Source: Stichopus chloronotus
Lineage: Eukaryota > Echinodermata > Holothuroidea > Aspidochirotida > Stichopodidae
Length of the DNA stretch: 64,000 nucleotides
Direction of reading: 5' to 3'
NCBI GenBank assembly: GCA_021234535.1
Contig: CM037838.1
Span: 10,184,672-10,248,671, forward strand
Shown here piece by piece: positions 1 through 13,100 of this stretch. Each line of letters opens with the position of its first letter. Position 1 is the first letter of the stretch. The notes under the pieces are model-generated. The model was not told the DNA's origin, searched no databases, and saw only the letters and a list, made by a program, of their open reading frames with translations. Made by a program: the position numbers and the translations under genes.

Positions 1-192
1 GAAAGAAATGGTTATAGTTGTAATAGATTTCCAATGTTTACTCATATCACTGAGGATGAGTAGCGCATTGACTGGATTTCCTCTCTTATTTGACTTAATA
101 TCGTCTAAATTTTAAGTATAGTTTTTGTCACTGATTCTAAACATCAGTAGCACGTCTACACGCAATTATGTCAAGAAGAGAGTAGATATTAA
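1..192 (+). repeat. Left copy of 192-bp window-terminal direct repeat
   Basis: Aligns without any gap to 63,698-63,889 (constant offset 63,697), with about 7 mismatches in 192 bases. Similarity fades after base 192, with a short matching patch around CCAGTGAC just beyond. Whether homology extends left of base 1 cannot be seen. It may mark the period of a tandem duplication or may be a dispersed repeat. Confidence 0.85.
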
Positions 193-506
193 CGTTACTA
201 GTGCAGCCCAGTGACGTAATCTTGAGTATTTCTCTATTCATTTATCTATATCTATATAGTGACAACACTTTTAATTTCACTCAGTGTAGGTCTTACGTAA
301 GGTCTGCCGCTAACCGATAATCTTTCCAATTTCAAACAAGTCTTGCCCCGATTCTGTGGATATCACAGAAATTGAATTGTTGAAATAACACTAGTTCTCA
401 TTTGTTATTTTTCTATAAGAACCGCTATGACAATATAAGAAAGGACTATATATGACCTAGGGTCTATACGCTAGGCCTGTGAAACGTTGGCCTACTCTCT
501 AAACGT

Positions 507-668
507 AAAAGAGTGACTACAGTGACCACTCTTTTCAAGTGTGGAATTCTAGTGAGATTTCACTCTGCCTGGCTGAAGTGGTTATTAACTCTAATTGAGT
601 GGAAATGCCACTCAACGGAGAGTAGAATGTCAGTCAAAACTAAAAGTGATCACTGTAGTCACTCTTTT
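507..668. mobile_element. MITE-like inverted-repeat element
   Basis: A 162-bp segment bounded by inverted repeats of about 24 bp. The left end reads AAAAGAGTGACTACAGTGAC and onward; the right end is its reverse complement with one mismatch. There is no coding capacity and no clear target-site duplication. Several GAGTGG/CCACTC words inside also fold back. Superfamily not assignable. Confidence 0.6.
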
Positions 669-2345
669 GTCTTGCATAATTCCACTCTATTTCATATAGA
701 GAGTATGTTAACGTTAATGATTAGGCAGTATCAATTTCGCATCTCGTTATTCCCATTAATGGAAATAAATTCCCAATTCCGGCCACTGCATTCCGTGTCC
801 GTATACTTATGGAATCTTAGCTTAGTACGTTTTGCCCCAACGCAGATATAAACAAGAGGGTAATTTTTGGAGTTGCTTCACTGATCACCAGAGAGATCAT
901 ATAAGATTTAGGCGTGTAACCATGAAGAGGTGGGGAACGGAGTATATAATGCCCCACCCCCATGTAATTTTCTCCAGGATTAGGCACCGCGGTACATCGG
1001 TATAATAGGTCGTTATCTGTTTTACAATTTATGTAAATATTCTCATTATGTAAGAAAAATAACGATATCTTCATCGCTATGAGAGCCGTAATTTGTTCTG
1101 TCCTTAACATTATCCTCATTATTCTATTGAGGCAGGAATCTTGTGAAGTGGTCAGAAATTATCAGAGACTTCCTCCTATGTAAAACTGCGCAGACTCGGG
1201 CCACATAAATTAACCACACTGATTTTTTCTTTTTTGGATATAGAAAAATATTTTACCGAGGAAAGTGGGGTGGTAACTTTTCTCATAATCCTGTGGCTAC
1301 CCGGCTGCACCTCCGTTAGTCCAATAAAAAGGATAAAAAGAACACGACCCCTTGTCATGTCTATATGCCCTGTCGGCTTGTGATGCACAGAACCGTGGGT
1401 GCCATATAGTGGACGTAAGTATATGCGATCTGGCAAGTGCTGTTGTCAAAAATTTTCTCGTACGCTACGCGCCAACCGATGATGCTACTTTAAAAAGCTA
1501 GTGTCAAAGATAATATTGTAATTAACCAAGCAAGTTTCGTCACCTCTTAATCGACTTAAGTGCAGTGTCGCCAAGAGGGGTGGGGGAGGGGAGGATGTCG
1601 GTTGTTGGGATGGGACAGTGCATGTGCAAAATGAGAAATGAATTTGTAGGGGGTCTAGCCTAAGTCTTGATGTAAACAGGTATAGAGTGGGCTTTTGGAT
1701 GCCACTTTTGGTGATCTAAGAGGTGTTTTAAGGCCCATTGTTTCGTTACTCTTCCAGTCAACGCCTGTCAGCACTCAGCTTGGATAATAGTTGACCTGTA
1801 TTCAAGCATGGGTACAACAGCATATGACACCCGGGAAATGCTGCTTCTGGAGGGGGGGGGGGGGGTTGTGAAGCCAAATATTTTCCTGTACATTCCTCCC
1901 CGACTGATATAGGCCTCTGATGTGTTCGCAAAAGGTCAACGTCCTTAGGTAAGTTCTCCTCTGCTGAAAGTCTGAACACGCCCTTGGTGAGTCCTATCAA
2001 AGACGTATGTCAGTATGGGACAAAATATTACTAAGAATTGACATTTGTTTGTCTTTTAAATTAGAGGTATTGGTTGCATCATCGCTCGATTCTTACATCA
2101 TCGATTGTAACAGGTCTAGACTCTCGAGAGAAATATGTAAAGTTCAAGGATTTTCTACAAACTTAGGTAAAGTGAGAAAGCCATATTGAAATTCCCTCGA
2201 TCTTATCACGCTTCCATATATTAGCAACATTGAGTGGCTAGTATTGAGCTGCAGTGCCACCGTCTCCTTTTATTAAGTGTTGTAATGAACTATATACAAC
2301 AAATACCCCAGTCATAATAACTCCTGATGTGTTTACCACGTAGCT
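669..2345. other. Gene-free stretch
   Basis: No exon with convincing splice signals or recognisable protein. It holds scattered short ORFs without family resemblance and a poly-G run near 1,853-1,865. Presumed intergenic or intronic DNA of locus A. Confidence 0.5.
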
Positions 2346-2501
2346 CTATTCACTATGTCGAGAGGGCTCCTGCAGATCTTCTGCCGGGTTGTCTTGCTGA
2401 GACCCTAGTAATGTAGTATCAGACGCACCGTGCTTCGTCTTTGCAGAGCTGGCTGCACCCTCTGTACTGTTCCTTGCCGATTTCTGGCTTGACACGCTGG
2501 T
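2346..2501 (-). CDS. Possible terminal exon on the minus strand (unrecognised)
   Basis: A patch visibly richer in G+C than its surroundings. Read on the minus strand it is open for 51 codons from an AG at 2,502-2,503 to a TAG at 2,346-2,348. The composition is rich in Ser, Ala, Thr, Glu and Gln, as in a disordered C-terminal tail. About 80 bases further along the minus strand is AATAAA (near 2,268), a possible polyadenylation signal. Against it, the acceptor has a poor pyrimidine tract and a second frame is also open for much of the patch. No family recognised, and no upstream exon found. Confidence 0.22.
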   Translation of the reverse strand, partial: TSVSSQKSARNSTEGAASSAKTKHGASDTTLLGSQQDNPAEDLQEPSRHSE

Positions 2502-2544
2502 CTTGTATATTTGTTCCCAACTACCTTAACTTCCGTTATTGTAG

Positions 2545-2761
2545 AGCAGATTCTCATCGGAAATGTGAAGAAATCAACCACGTTTGATCATTTACTTGAC
2601 GCCCTCTATGATTTTATGTTTGTGCATGAGAGTAAAGAAATTAGGGTGAACAGTAAACAAGCACTCCACTGTGACTGTGTAAGCGTTCAGTACATGGTGA
2701 GACTCACAGAATGTTCACAATGTGCTAAAATTATGTCTCGAGAAGACCTTTTCAACATAAG
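2545..2761 (+). CDS. Possible internal exon, unrecognised
   Basis: An open stretch of 217 nt between an acceptor (TTATTGTAG at 2,536-2,544) and a donor (AAG then GTGATT at 2,762). It starts in phase 1 and ends in phase 2. The last codons spell NIR, and the donor context ATAAG|GTGA matches the donor of the LRR-like exon of locus B (48,798), which also ends in phase 2. The rest of the peptide, with four cysteines in its second half, does not align convincingly with the NLR exons. It could be a diverged NLR exon, part of another gene, or chance. No partner exon was found. Confidence 0.28.
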
Positions 2762-3246
2762 GTGATTGCCACATACAAAATGTGATTGCCACAAACATGA
2801 TGATTAGGGTGTGTCTTCTAGATAAGGGAAGTACTTATATGATATATCAGGCCAGGACTGGCTGGTGGGGAACTGTATCATATGATTAAATTTCAAATGT
2901 TGTGCACATGATTACGCGACATTTTCGACAACTGTACAAGACGTTTATATGGAACAGATCCCCGGATATGTTCGACTTGCCCCAAGTCTCTCGTGACTGT
3001 CCTCTCCTATATGAGGCAGCTAATGGGATCTCTATGGTTCTCTTCCCCTTTCACTGACTGCCCCTTCACAAGGAACACACTCCCGGCTTTCTATAAGTCA
3101 TTATTCCTTGTTACACAGTGCTACCGTCACCAGTCGGCGCCTGGCAAGTCACTTCATTGAACAGTCCTTTGCAGTGTGTGTGGGTGTGCGCGTGAGTGTA
3201 TGCTTCTTTTCATAAAGTTGTTTGGAAAATGAATGGAGTAACATAG

Positions 3247-3859
3247 TTAAAGGGGAAATCAGGGTTTGACTGAGAAAGTTCACCTTTAGTTGATTTTTCT
3301 TTCTAAACTGATTCTTTACCGAAATATAGAGACAATGGGTAGAAGAAACGGTAATTATTGGGTTAATTACTGTTCAATGAGAACTCTTAATATTTGTCGG
3401 ATACAAAAAATAAAAGTTCATGTACAAGACAAGACAGCCTCCTCTATACGATGACCAATCACAGCGTAAGATTGAGATGACGTTATATGAATAAACATTA
3501 CCAACTGTTTACGGTTCCCCTGCTGTTCGTGCATTGCTCATTGCTAAGTAAACAAGAGTTTAGTGACAGTTGATGATACATACAGCACACGTAAGCTACG
3601 TATGAAATAGGAAGCCCTACCTCCTCATACCTTGAAAAGGCGATAGTATTGAATATTCATATTTGAATCGATGAATATGGCTATTACAGACTGTCGGATT
3701 TCTTCACCGATTTTTTTGCAAATTTGTCTCGTTTCTCGAAATTGTCCACATGTTTTGAGATAATTTTGATTATATTTGTTCGTTATAACCCATTGTACGC
3801 TACCGGTGGGGAATTGTAGTGAAATAAATTGTGAAAATAAACCCTGATATCTCCTTTAA
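3247..3859. mobile_element. TTAA-flanked MITE, copy 1
   Basis: About 613 bp with TTAA at both ends (3,247-3,250 and 3,856-3,859). The inverted termini read TTAAAGGGGAAATCAGGGTTT-like on the left, and the reverse complement of the right end is TTAAAGGAGATATCAGGGTTT-like. No ORF of note. The TTAA target and the termini match two other elements in the window (6,942-7,279 and 55,389-55,975). A piggyBac-type origin is the usual reading of TTAA targets but is not proven here. Confidence 0.65.
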
Positions 3860-4714
3860 TGAAATTGGGCGTGTACATAGAAAAATATGCTGATCTCCGA
3901 ACGGTCACCATCTAGGCCCCGTAAAGACTCTATGCCAGCCCCTTTTCAATGTGAACGTGTAAGCTTTTTTTCTGATGTGTAAGCGCCGGCCGATGCCTAG
4001 AAATGGGACACATTTGCCGGACAAATGACCAACGGAAAAGCGGTTCTCTCTTCATTTGCACACTAAAGACAGGTCTCTTTGTGCATGACAGGTAAATTTT
4101 TCTCTGCATCACCATGAAGTTATATATAAGGAACTGGTACACGTAAACACTGCACGCAGCTCAGATTGTATGTGCAAATTGTGTCCAATGTCACTCCCGA
4201 CGACGCATTAAGACCAATGATGTGACGATTACGTCAATGGGAAAACTGCGTCGGTTTGTCCGCTGCATATAGGGTCACGTTTTTTGGAATGCATTAGTAT
4301 AGGTAATACTTTTATAAGTTCACTCTTAATAATAACAACGACAATAGTTCGATCAAACCAAGCGCACATCGCGTTACTGTAGTACTATGCTGCTGGCTGA
4401 GACATTTTATCAGTTGTAATAATAGAATGTCTTGAGCCTCAATATACCGAAAATCTGTGCTACCTTGTAGTTAAAAAGTCGTATGGCTAAGGTAGTTTTA
4501 AAATGTTTGGCGCAACTCGTTGAGCTATTAAAAAGTTGGGTTCACAAAGCTGTTTACTTCCATAAAGATTACACGTCCTGCGTTAGCCGTTTGTTAATTT
4601 GGAACCATGATTTTTCCAGCTAAAGATCATGGATTTCTTCAAACTCATCCATATCGTTTTCATAATCATTTGCTCTCTCACACGCATATTAATGTTACTA
4701 TGTCCATGCGTTTA

Positions 4715-4933
4715 CACTCAGAGAATTATTTACCTAAATTATGTAAAATAAGAACTCCATACATTTTATGTAAAATTAATGTAAGCAGTATTTGTAAATT
4801 TTACATAATTTCGGTAAATTTTACTACATTTTAGTAAAATTGTTATATCATAATGTAAGACTTACATTAACTGTGTGTAAAATTTTACCAAAAAGTTATG
4901 GAGTTCTTATTTTACTTTACGTTTTTGTGAGTG
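4715..4933. mobile_element. MITE-like element with TA target duplication
   Basis: A 219-bp foldback element. Outer ends CACTCA/TGAGTG are flanked by TA on both sides (4,713-4,714 and 4,934-4,935). Inside is a perfect 19-bp inverted repeat (4,743-4,761 against 4,897-4,915). The centre is made of GTAAA/TTTAC words that also fold back. No coding capacity. The TA target suggests a Tc1/mariner-mobilised MITE. Confidence 0.6.
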
Positions 4934-4935
4934 TA

Positions 4936-6941
4936 CCCATCCGTCCCAAACGTATACACTTTGTCATGAACTTAAAGGAAGCACAAGAGCCAATTAACTT
5001 GAATTTTCTTGAGTGTCTATACGTAAAACTTTGTGCGTGTCAAATGCTGATATCACGAGGGCGTCAACGTATTCTTGGATCAGCATGCTGAGTGCTCATA
5101 GTGTTCACTAGTGTTCTTTTATTGTTCCTAGAAGGGCACCATGTACGGGATTTCATTTTATCCCCAATAGATCCTTTGCATGTAACGGTGCAGTGTTTAA
5201 GTGAAGCGCCCTCCTTGAGGATAAGCTACTAAATTTAAGACTCTCTCACACACACGTGCGTCTTTGTAATTCCATCTACACATAGAGTGGCTATCTGTAT
5301 TGTTCAATGTGTTCGTGTGTTTGAAAGAAATCCAGTATTGTACCTTTGGATTTCATTGGTGTGTTTATTCCACAAGCCCAAAGAGTCCACCCCGTTGAGT
5401 ATCTTCCAGCATAAATGCACGAACACCAACAACGGTAACATGCCTTACACAGCACGTGGGAGACGTCCCCGTAATCTTGTTCAATATTTTAGCAAAAAGT
5501 TGGGTTTTTGTAAATTGGATGTGAAATAAAGTGTATTGAAGTATACGTAGAATGTATATAAAATGTAGAAAAACAGAATGTAAAATATGTAGTATATTTG
5601 GAGATTCAGGGAATCGATGCAATTTTGACGACGCTTTGGTCTTTTACAACTATTTCTTTTGGTCGGCTGAGGAGAGAATTTGCATAAGACCTCGTCACTC
5701 ACATCGACAAGTTTGTTGACATGTAGCGTAAAATCAACCCAGCAAAAGAACCGACAATCTAATGAGCCATGAATCTTCAAAACGTTAGCTTTTCTTAGAG
5801 TGGCAAAATGTTCTACAAGGCTTTGCGGACCACATTGTTTTTTTGATTTAGTGTCAATGAGGCAACTGACAGGGCTAAGTTCTCTCCAGAAAGACGCGTC
5901 CAATATTGTAATCAGAGCCGGCTCTGATTGTAATTGTTGTATACTGCCCTCACTTTCGTAAGTTTTTTTTTTTTTTGGCCATCTTCAGTGGCGTTTACTT
6001 ACAACTGTAATTTACAATGTATTGTATTCTTGCTAACGATTAGTCCATCCCGTCAACTTCTCAGTAAAATTTAATTTAATATCAATGGCAGTGTCCAATG
6101 GCAGTGTCCAGGAAAGGTAAAATAAATTATCAAATTTGTTTAACTGAAAATTAATTCATCTACATGTACCCTGAAATGTGAGTGATTGTCTTTGTCGTAA
6201 TAAAATTTGTGCTGTTTGTGATAAACATTTGCAACGCCAAGAAATGTGTTGAAAAAAGGAAAAAAAAAACAGCTCTGATTTTTCACAGTCACTTAAGTTC
6301 AAGAGTTTTGCACATACCAGTGGAATAAGCTGATGAATGAAAATGAATGGCTACAGTATTTTCCTAAGACACAATTTATATGGTTTTCTATCTTACTTGT
6401 GTTAGTTTTTTTCTCTTAAAAAAAAGGAAAACTATTCATGTTTTTTTATTTGTTTTTTGCGTACTTTTATAGGACAAATGAAAGCATATGAACATATTGC
6501 GTTGAATACATGATATATATGTTTCTACCCAGTTCCTACCGGTTCTATTTTTTTTTTTTTTAGTGATTTTTTTTTTTTATCTAGGCATAAAATAGGAGAA
6601 AAAACGAAAATCTTTAATTATCCACCCAAACTTATTCACTTGCGAATTTGTCGTTAGGGTTTTTCGATCACTTCTTTCTACGTTTGTGTGTAAAGATAGC
6701 CAATGTGCTGTTCACTCGGTAACGTACATGATGAAGACAAACATGAAAGTATACGCATACGTTAAATCAAGGGTGTAAACCAGGGAGCTCAATGATTAAA
6801 CAATTTGTCAATTTGTCAATAAACAAACCTATTTCAATTATCCTATAAAAATAGAAAAACAAAATGCAATTCGTTCTCTTCTTTTTGTAAAAACCGAACG
6901 TGATATGTATTTACATATTTTTTTTTTTTATTTTACCCACA
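4936..6941. other. Gene-free stretch
   Basis: Contains one 140-codon minus-strand ORF (5,481-5,903) whose last third is low-complexity Tyr/Phe/Ile. I do not recognise it, and it has no supporting splice or polyadenylation context. Poly-T/poly-A tracts are common, and a 15-bp word (CCAATGGCAGTGTCC) is directly duplicated near 6,085-6,112. Nothing else supported. Confidence 0.4.
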
Positions 6942-7279
6942 TTAAAGGGAAATCAGGCGTTTGTTTTACAGAAAGCAATCATATTCTTGAAACCAGTATT
7001 TGTGGACATAGAATTATAGATCATTCAAAATAGCGTTCTTGTCAAGAAATAGTTTCTCACAGCTGCAGTTATTTGTTGCTAAACAATAATTTGTTCCTCC
7101 AAACTTTTCAAAGTTCAAAATGACTCATCTCCGTTACTCAGTACATAGGCCTACATAAGGTTTTGAGGAGATTCTGTGGATGTTTATTGATGAGACTGAA
7201 TGCTTTAAAAATCATTAAAGCTATTTTTTTTTTGTAGCATGCCATGTTGGTGTGTTCTGAACGACCTACTTTCCTTTAA
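6942..7279. mobile_element. TTAA-flanked MITE, short copy
   Basis: About 338 bp with TTAA at 6,942-6,945 and 7,276-7,279. The left terminus TTAAAGGGAAATCAGGCG is matched by an imperfect inverted right terminus (TTAAAGGAAAGTAGG when reverse-complemented). The left terminus closely resembles that of the element at 3,247-3,859. Interpreted as an internally deleted member of the same family. Confidence 0.5.
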
Positions 7280-9877
7280 GTACAATAACAAAAGAAACAC
7301 CTGTTGGTGAATACCGACATCTGTTTGTATTGACTGTCTGTGTACATTGACTGTAGGCGGGCATTGCATGTAATATTTACTGCAGTCTAGCCTATAGTGT
7401 GTGTGCTGTATTCGTTAATGTGATGAACGTGCAGAAAACAGTTTGAAATCTCTCCACCATAGGATTCCACTACAGCTGTGTCTTTGGCATCGGAACTTTG
7501 TCTTAAGTAATAAAAATATTGGCGGTAAGGTGTAACTTATAGGCAGTTGGATTTAGGCTTACGGTAACTAGAAACTTAGAATTTACAATTCGATGCAGCT
7601 TTACATTCAAATCGATATCAACATCAGACAGAGTAAACGAAGATAAATAAGAATGATAATTGTAACTTACGGAAAACTCCTTCAGATATAAATATACTCA
7701 ATTGCAAAAAAAAAATAGTAACTAAATAAACAAATAAAAATAAAACACACATTAAGTCGTTCAGGTTGCATTCTAAATGATTGTCATCTGAACAATTTTA
7801 GGATTTTAACACAATCGGTAAATATCTTCTAATAATAGCAAAGTGTATCTTCTAAAACACAACCCTCAACATTGAAAACGTCGTAACGTTCCATATGTCT
7901 TTATGCTTAAGTGTTACAGTAACAAAACCTTTAAAAAACAAGTTGTCTGCAACTTAACACGCGGGCTTTTAGCTATAGGAGCCTACAACAATTTTGGCAT
8001 TCACTAAATATTATCAAATGGGTCTCCATAAATTGTTTCCTACAGAGAATAATTAGAGCCTAGCTGTCCATAACGTAACTTATTTTTTCAATTCATTTAC
8101 AGAGATTTTGCAACATTTCATAACACATGATAATCAAAACAAACAGTGTATTAAGATGAAAGAGCTAAATGAGTATGTCAAGGATTTTCCATTTATTGAC
8201 AGACGAGTGAAGATTGCACTTGCTGAAACTTAAACCACTAATCATCTTGAAGCGAATAAATAAATCAGCAAAAATGTTATCACGGCAAACGTTTCCATCA
8301 ACAAAACGTTTGAATGTTCGTCTATAATAAATATTCGTAAATTTGCGGTACTTAATTTGCACTAGTGTCATTAAACACATCTGAGGGACACAACTGAGGG
8401 AAAGAAAAAATGTTTCTGTAAACTTGGTAAACGGCTTGCAGTTATTTTCATTAAAAGTGTGGTACTATCAATGAATTAGATATTTGTAACCCACAAACCT
8501 TTCTAACTACACATATATTAGACGAAGGATTAAATGAGTTGAAACTATTTTGAATTGTTCCAAATTTCCATTCAGGTAAATAGACATTAGAAATGAAAAC
8601 TGAATAGCTTATACTGAACGGATTAGCTTGTAACTGTTCTATCCGGTTTGATATTGGGCTATGTGAAGTATATATTGCAACTATAAGTAAACTGTGAAAA
8701 TTTTCATTGCTCCCATGCACCTGCCTACTGACAGATACTATTATACATTTTTAACGTTTGAATATATTCAATTAGAATGTTGGCAAACAGAGAGTTCTGA
8801 CCAGCGTAGTAAAACCTGGTTGCTATACTAACCATAATCATTGAGAAAATCATACATTAAAAAATAAAATAATTTATTCTAATTATTCAATAAATACATA
8901 CACTGCCAACACAGATCAATAACGACTAGTACATGGCAGTGTGACGTACAGTGTGAAGAGTAATTACTATACAGCCTGTGTGTGAGTATCGGATGGATGG
9001 TATGGTCTTAATTATGAAGGCAATTCCCAAAACCAATTGTTGATAGTTATCAGCAATTTTAAAGGCATGCAATAAATGTAAACAACAACAACAAAAAATT
9101 CACAAATTTTGATCCTTGAAGAGTGACAAGATGCATTTCGTAAAATTATTAGTCGACAGATAACTTTTGTGGCATAATTTGATCATCTTAGACAAATTAT
9201 AATTCATAATAATCAAGATTTTTCTTCTTTACATTGTAAAACCTTGTTTACTATTTTCTTCAGTTGCGATAAAAAATTTGCCTATCATAATGTCAATAAT
9301 ACAGTCACAAAAAGAGATTATATTTCTTCGTAAATTAGCGAACAATCTAAAAATACTTTATGACTATTTAAAAGCATAAACCATAACCTTCCATTACATT
9401 TCGTGTCATCTCACTAATATATCTGAGTTTATTTCTATTCGAAATTTACTTCATTACAAATAAGACTGTCAGTAATATCTTTAAATAGCCTGACATGTAA
9501 TAATTCCATTTACACCTCATTCAGTTATAAATCTCATCAGGTTCTTTACGGTATATCGTTACGTTAGATAGTTGACCATCGCTTCCCCCTAGCCCCACAT
9601 TTACATCTATTAAATGGTATTTTTTTATGATTTTTCACAAATTATCTTTCTTTGTAATTTCTCTTACAGTCATTCTAATCCTCTCTTTATACCTGATGGT
9701 TTATTTACCTAAAAATATAATTACATAAACATCTTTTCCGGTTTCATTGTCCTTTATTTTATTTCTTTATATTCTTCATAGCACCATTATATATGATAAT
9801 ATTACTTTATTCCTAAACAACCAAATCTATTTATCTATATCTATTATATTATCATTTACTCTATTCTTTCATTCTAG
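7280..9877. other. Gene-free AT-rich stretch
   Basis: No NACHT-like or other recognisable coding exon on either strand, although the next exon (9,878) belongs to an NLR-like gene. Treated as an intron of locus A whose upstream exons lie before the window. Confidence 0.5.
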
Positions 9878-10113
9878 ATTCCTATCTCCAATGTGTATCT
9901 ACGGCACTGTTCTCCTAGAGTATCTGAGTCTGGTGTTACCCCTCAGTCTGGTCTTACCCCTCAGTCTGGTCTTATCCTTCAGTCTGGTCTCTCTCTCTCT
10001 ATCCTGAGTTCACTCCAGCGGCTAGTGATCCGTGACGGCAGGAGTCTAACTACTGAAGAGTTTCTGGCCATCTTAGGTTTCTCCTCACAGTGTACAAGCT
10101 TGAAGGAGCTGCA
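9878..10113 (+). CDS. Locus A exon: LRR-like segment
   Basis: The acceptor TTCATTCTAG precedes an exon beginning ATT CCT ATC TCC, read as IPISNVYL. Locus B's equivalent begins IPVSTVYL. The donor is GTAAGT at 10,114. The second half has an LRR-like pattern (SLQRLVIRDGRSLTTEEF, then a C..LKEL end) equivalent to locus B. An 18-bp in-frame repeat (9,929-9,996) encodes three to four copies of QSGLTP-like peptide, absent from locus B. Length 236 nt, ending in phase 2. Confidence 0.75.
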
Positions 10114-13100
10114 GTAAGTATTCCTCTGTATATGTTAGAATCATTATAACAGTTCATTGAATTAATTTATTCAATAAAAGGATATATAATAACTGAAATA
10201 GGAATGGATTCCAGTAAGATGTATTATTTTGATGATAATTATTGGATTTAATTATAGCGAATATATTTGAATTACGTGGACATAGTATTTTTACGTTAAA
10301 ATTATTGATTTAATTCAAAGTAAAGAGACATGTTATGGCAATCATTTTATTTTTTTGTAGTCTTGTAGAAGTAAAGTTTGGTAGATTTTTCGTTGCTTAT
10401 GTTATTTTTTAGCTGCTTTTGTTTTCTTTTTGGAGAGATATGTTGTTAATTGTTATGGGTTCATAGGAGACTGGGAAAGGAGACACTAAAAGTGAACTAA
10501 GATTACCGTCAGGTGAATTAAGTATGAAAAAATCAAATTAATGTTGAAAAATAACAAAAAAAGTGAGAAAAACTAGTATTTGTGTAGAGTCAAATAAAAT
10601 GCAATAAAGTAATTAAACCCAATCAGAACCTCTTAAAAATAAATTATAAACAAAGGTATGTGTGCTTTTCATGTTCTGACTTTCTGAAAATTTCACCCTA
10701 AAATAATTAGCAGATCTAAAGAAAACAAAAACAAATTGACAAAACTTTGTAGTAGTTCTCTTTATTTTATTCTCTATAAAAGCAATGTGCAACTTGGCTG
10801 CATGCGATTTTGCATTATATGCCTTAAAACGATTTAATTCAGTTATTCTTTACACTCGTGGTGTGTCTAATATGGTATTTATCAGTAAACCTCTCATACT
10901 TCAATGAGATTATTTTTTCACCCATACCCAACTGTTTACTTTTTTCTTTAATTTTCTAGCATGATTACAATTCTTTTAATATTTGCTTTCTTGTTTTGTA
11001 CACGATTTTTCTTATTTTGGAGATACTAAATCTTTCCAATATGTTCTTCACTACAGACTGACTCACTCGATTTAAAATCAATTCGATTCAGAAGACCAAC
11101 GTCGAGTATTTAAATCATTAAAATAAAAAGATTATTAGATTGTAAAAAGACGCACTGACATTACAATACAAGGAAACACACAATAATAATAACAATAGAT
11201 ATAAATAGAAAGTAAAACAACTGGACCCATGCAGAGAATTAATTTGCATAATAATAGACACGGCACGAGCCAGACAAAGAGATACAGAAATAGATGCGCG
11301 TCTGACGTGTATACATCCTGAATGCCGTCTCTGAATTGATGTTACCATGGATACATAGGTTACTGAACTTTCTTGATATTACTATAGCAGTTAGCAAGTA
11401 GCATTTGTTGCTGAATAAAAAAGAAAGAAAAAATAAGCAGTTAAAGTAAGAGAAAATCATTTAAAAACATTTGTGCAGAAACAAACCATGTGGAAAACAT
11501 ACTAAGCTAGACTTGCGTCATATCATTGAATCCAGTTGGAAATAACATTTACACCCTTACTTAAACATACCTCTCCGTGGTTAAACAATATGGCCAAAGA
11601 TCCACATGGGAATCAATTGACTGAGGGGAACGTTCGGATATGTCCCCCTCGCCACATTTTTGAGGGCAGGGAACACTAAACCAATTTGCACAACATTACT
11701 GGACTTTTTACTTGTGGAAGTCTTAATTTCTAAACCTGAATTCTAACAGACAGAGGAAACAATAGCTGAAATTCACAATGCGAGAAAAAGTGGAAAGTTT
11801 CTTCTTCTTTTTTTTCGATTTAAGAGGCATTTTTATCAACATATATATCATAGCATATTACGTTGATATCATAGTATTGTCACCTTTACCCGGAAGACGA
11901 TAATGTAACAAAATGCAGGAGATTCGTTGAGCGGTATAGACTATATATATTTTCTCCTACTCCGGTACCAGTCTAACGACTGGAGTTTCGTCAATTTAAC
12001 TGCCAAGGCTGCTATCCTAAGTTAGGAGTCAATGAGGGACCCTCTCCTAATCTAACTTTTCGTGGCGATTGCATCCCAAATGAGCCTCCACAAAAGATTA
12101 AAATTTCCATCGCAAAAATAAAACAAACCATAAAAAGGTTGTGAGTATATAGACAAGACTTAACGTGTGTGTTTTAAACAAAGACCGTAAAAACGAAGAG
12201 CTTCCTGGGTCATTCTCTTACGATCGAAAACTCTGGTACAAACGTCGAAAATAAAGCGAATGACGTACTTCCAACTGATAATATAATATCTAACCATACT
12301 CAGTAAATACATAGCGCTATTTTCTATTCATTTCGTGTATATCGATAAACGTTAGCGGAGGGTCTTCGTCTTTCAGGTCTTTGTTTTTAATACACCCACA
12401 CAGCGAAGATCAAATCTGACCAAAGACCTTAAAAACGAAGATCGAAGACCGAAGACCTTGCTGTGTCTTCCATCTTCTAAGATGAAAGGCACTGGTATAA
12501 AAGCCGAAATATAGCGAATGACGTACTTCCAATTGATAATATATCTAACCATACTCAGTAAATACATAGCGCTATGCCCGTGGTCAGACTGGTCATTTAT
12601 TTTTGGGGGGAGGGGGAAATCAATGTTAAAGTTTTGCCGACCTGGCGGGGGGTGTAAGAGGAGTGTGAGAGGGAAATTTTTACCTTTTGTATGGTTTCTT
12701 CGTGCAAACGTGGTCCAAGATTTCCATCTTTTCTCTCTGTGATTGTATTCCAAAAAAGCCAGGTTATTATATTGCAAAATCATTGATTTTCATTGGGGGG
12801 AAGGGGGCACGTCATGTGACTATGTGCCTGTATTCACAATTTAAGATTATAAGAACAGTATGTTGTTGTCTCCTCAATACTCAGGGTAGGAGAGTTACGA
12901 GACATTAATGTTCAGACTAATTATTGTTAGTTAAAGATGAGCGCGTGGACTCTTTGGGTGATGGGTTGCCATGGGTTACCATACTCTTTATTGAAGGTAG
13001 AATTCACGTCCATGAAATCATGTTCGTTTAATGTCGCTGAGGGGATGGGGGGGGGTCCAATGACTGCTTTTGAATTAAGGAGTATAACGTAACACAGATA

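Noticed and set aside
5481..5903. 140-codon minus-strand ORF as a gene
   Set aside because: Unrecognised, last third low-complexity, and no splice or polyadenylation context.
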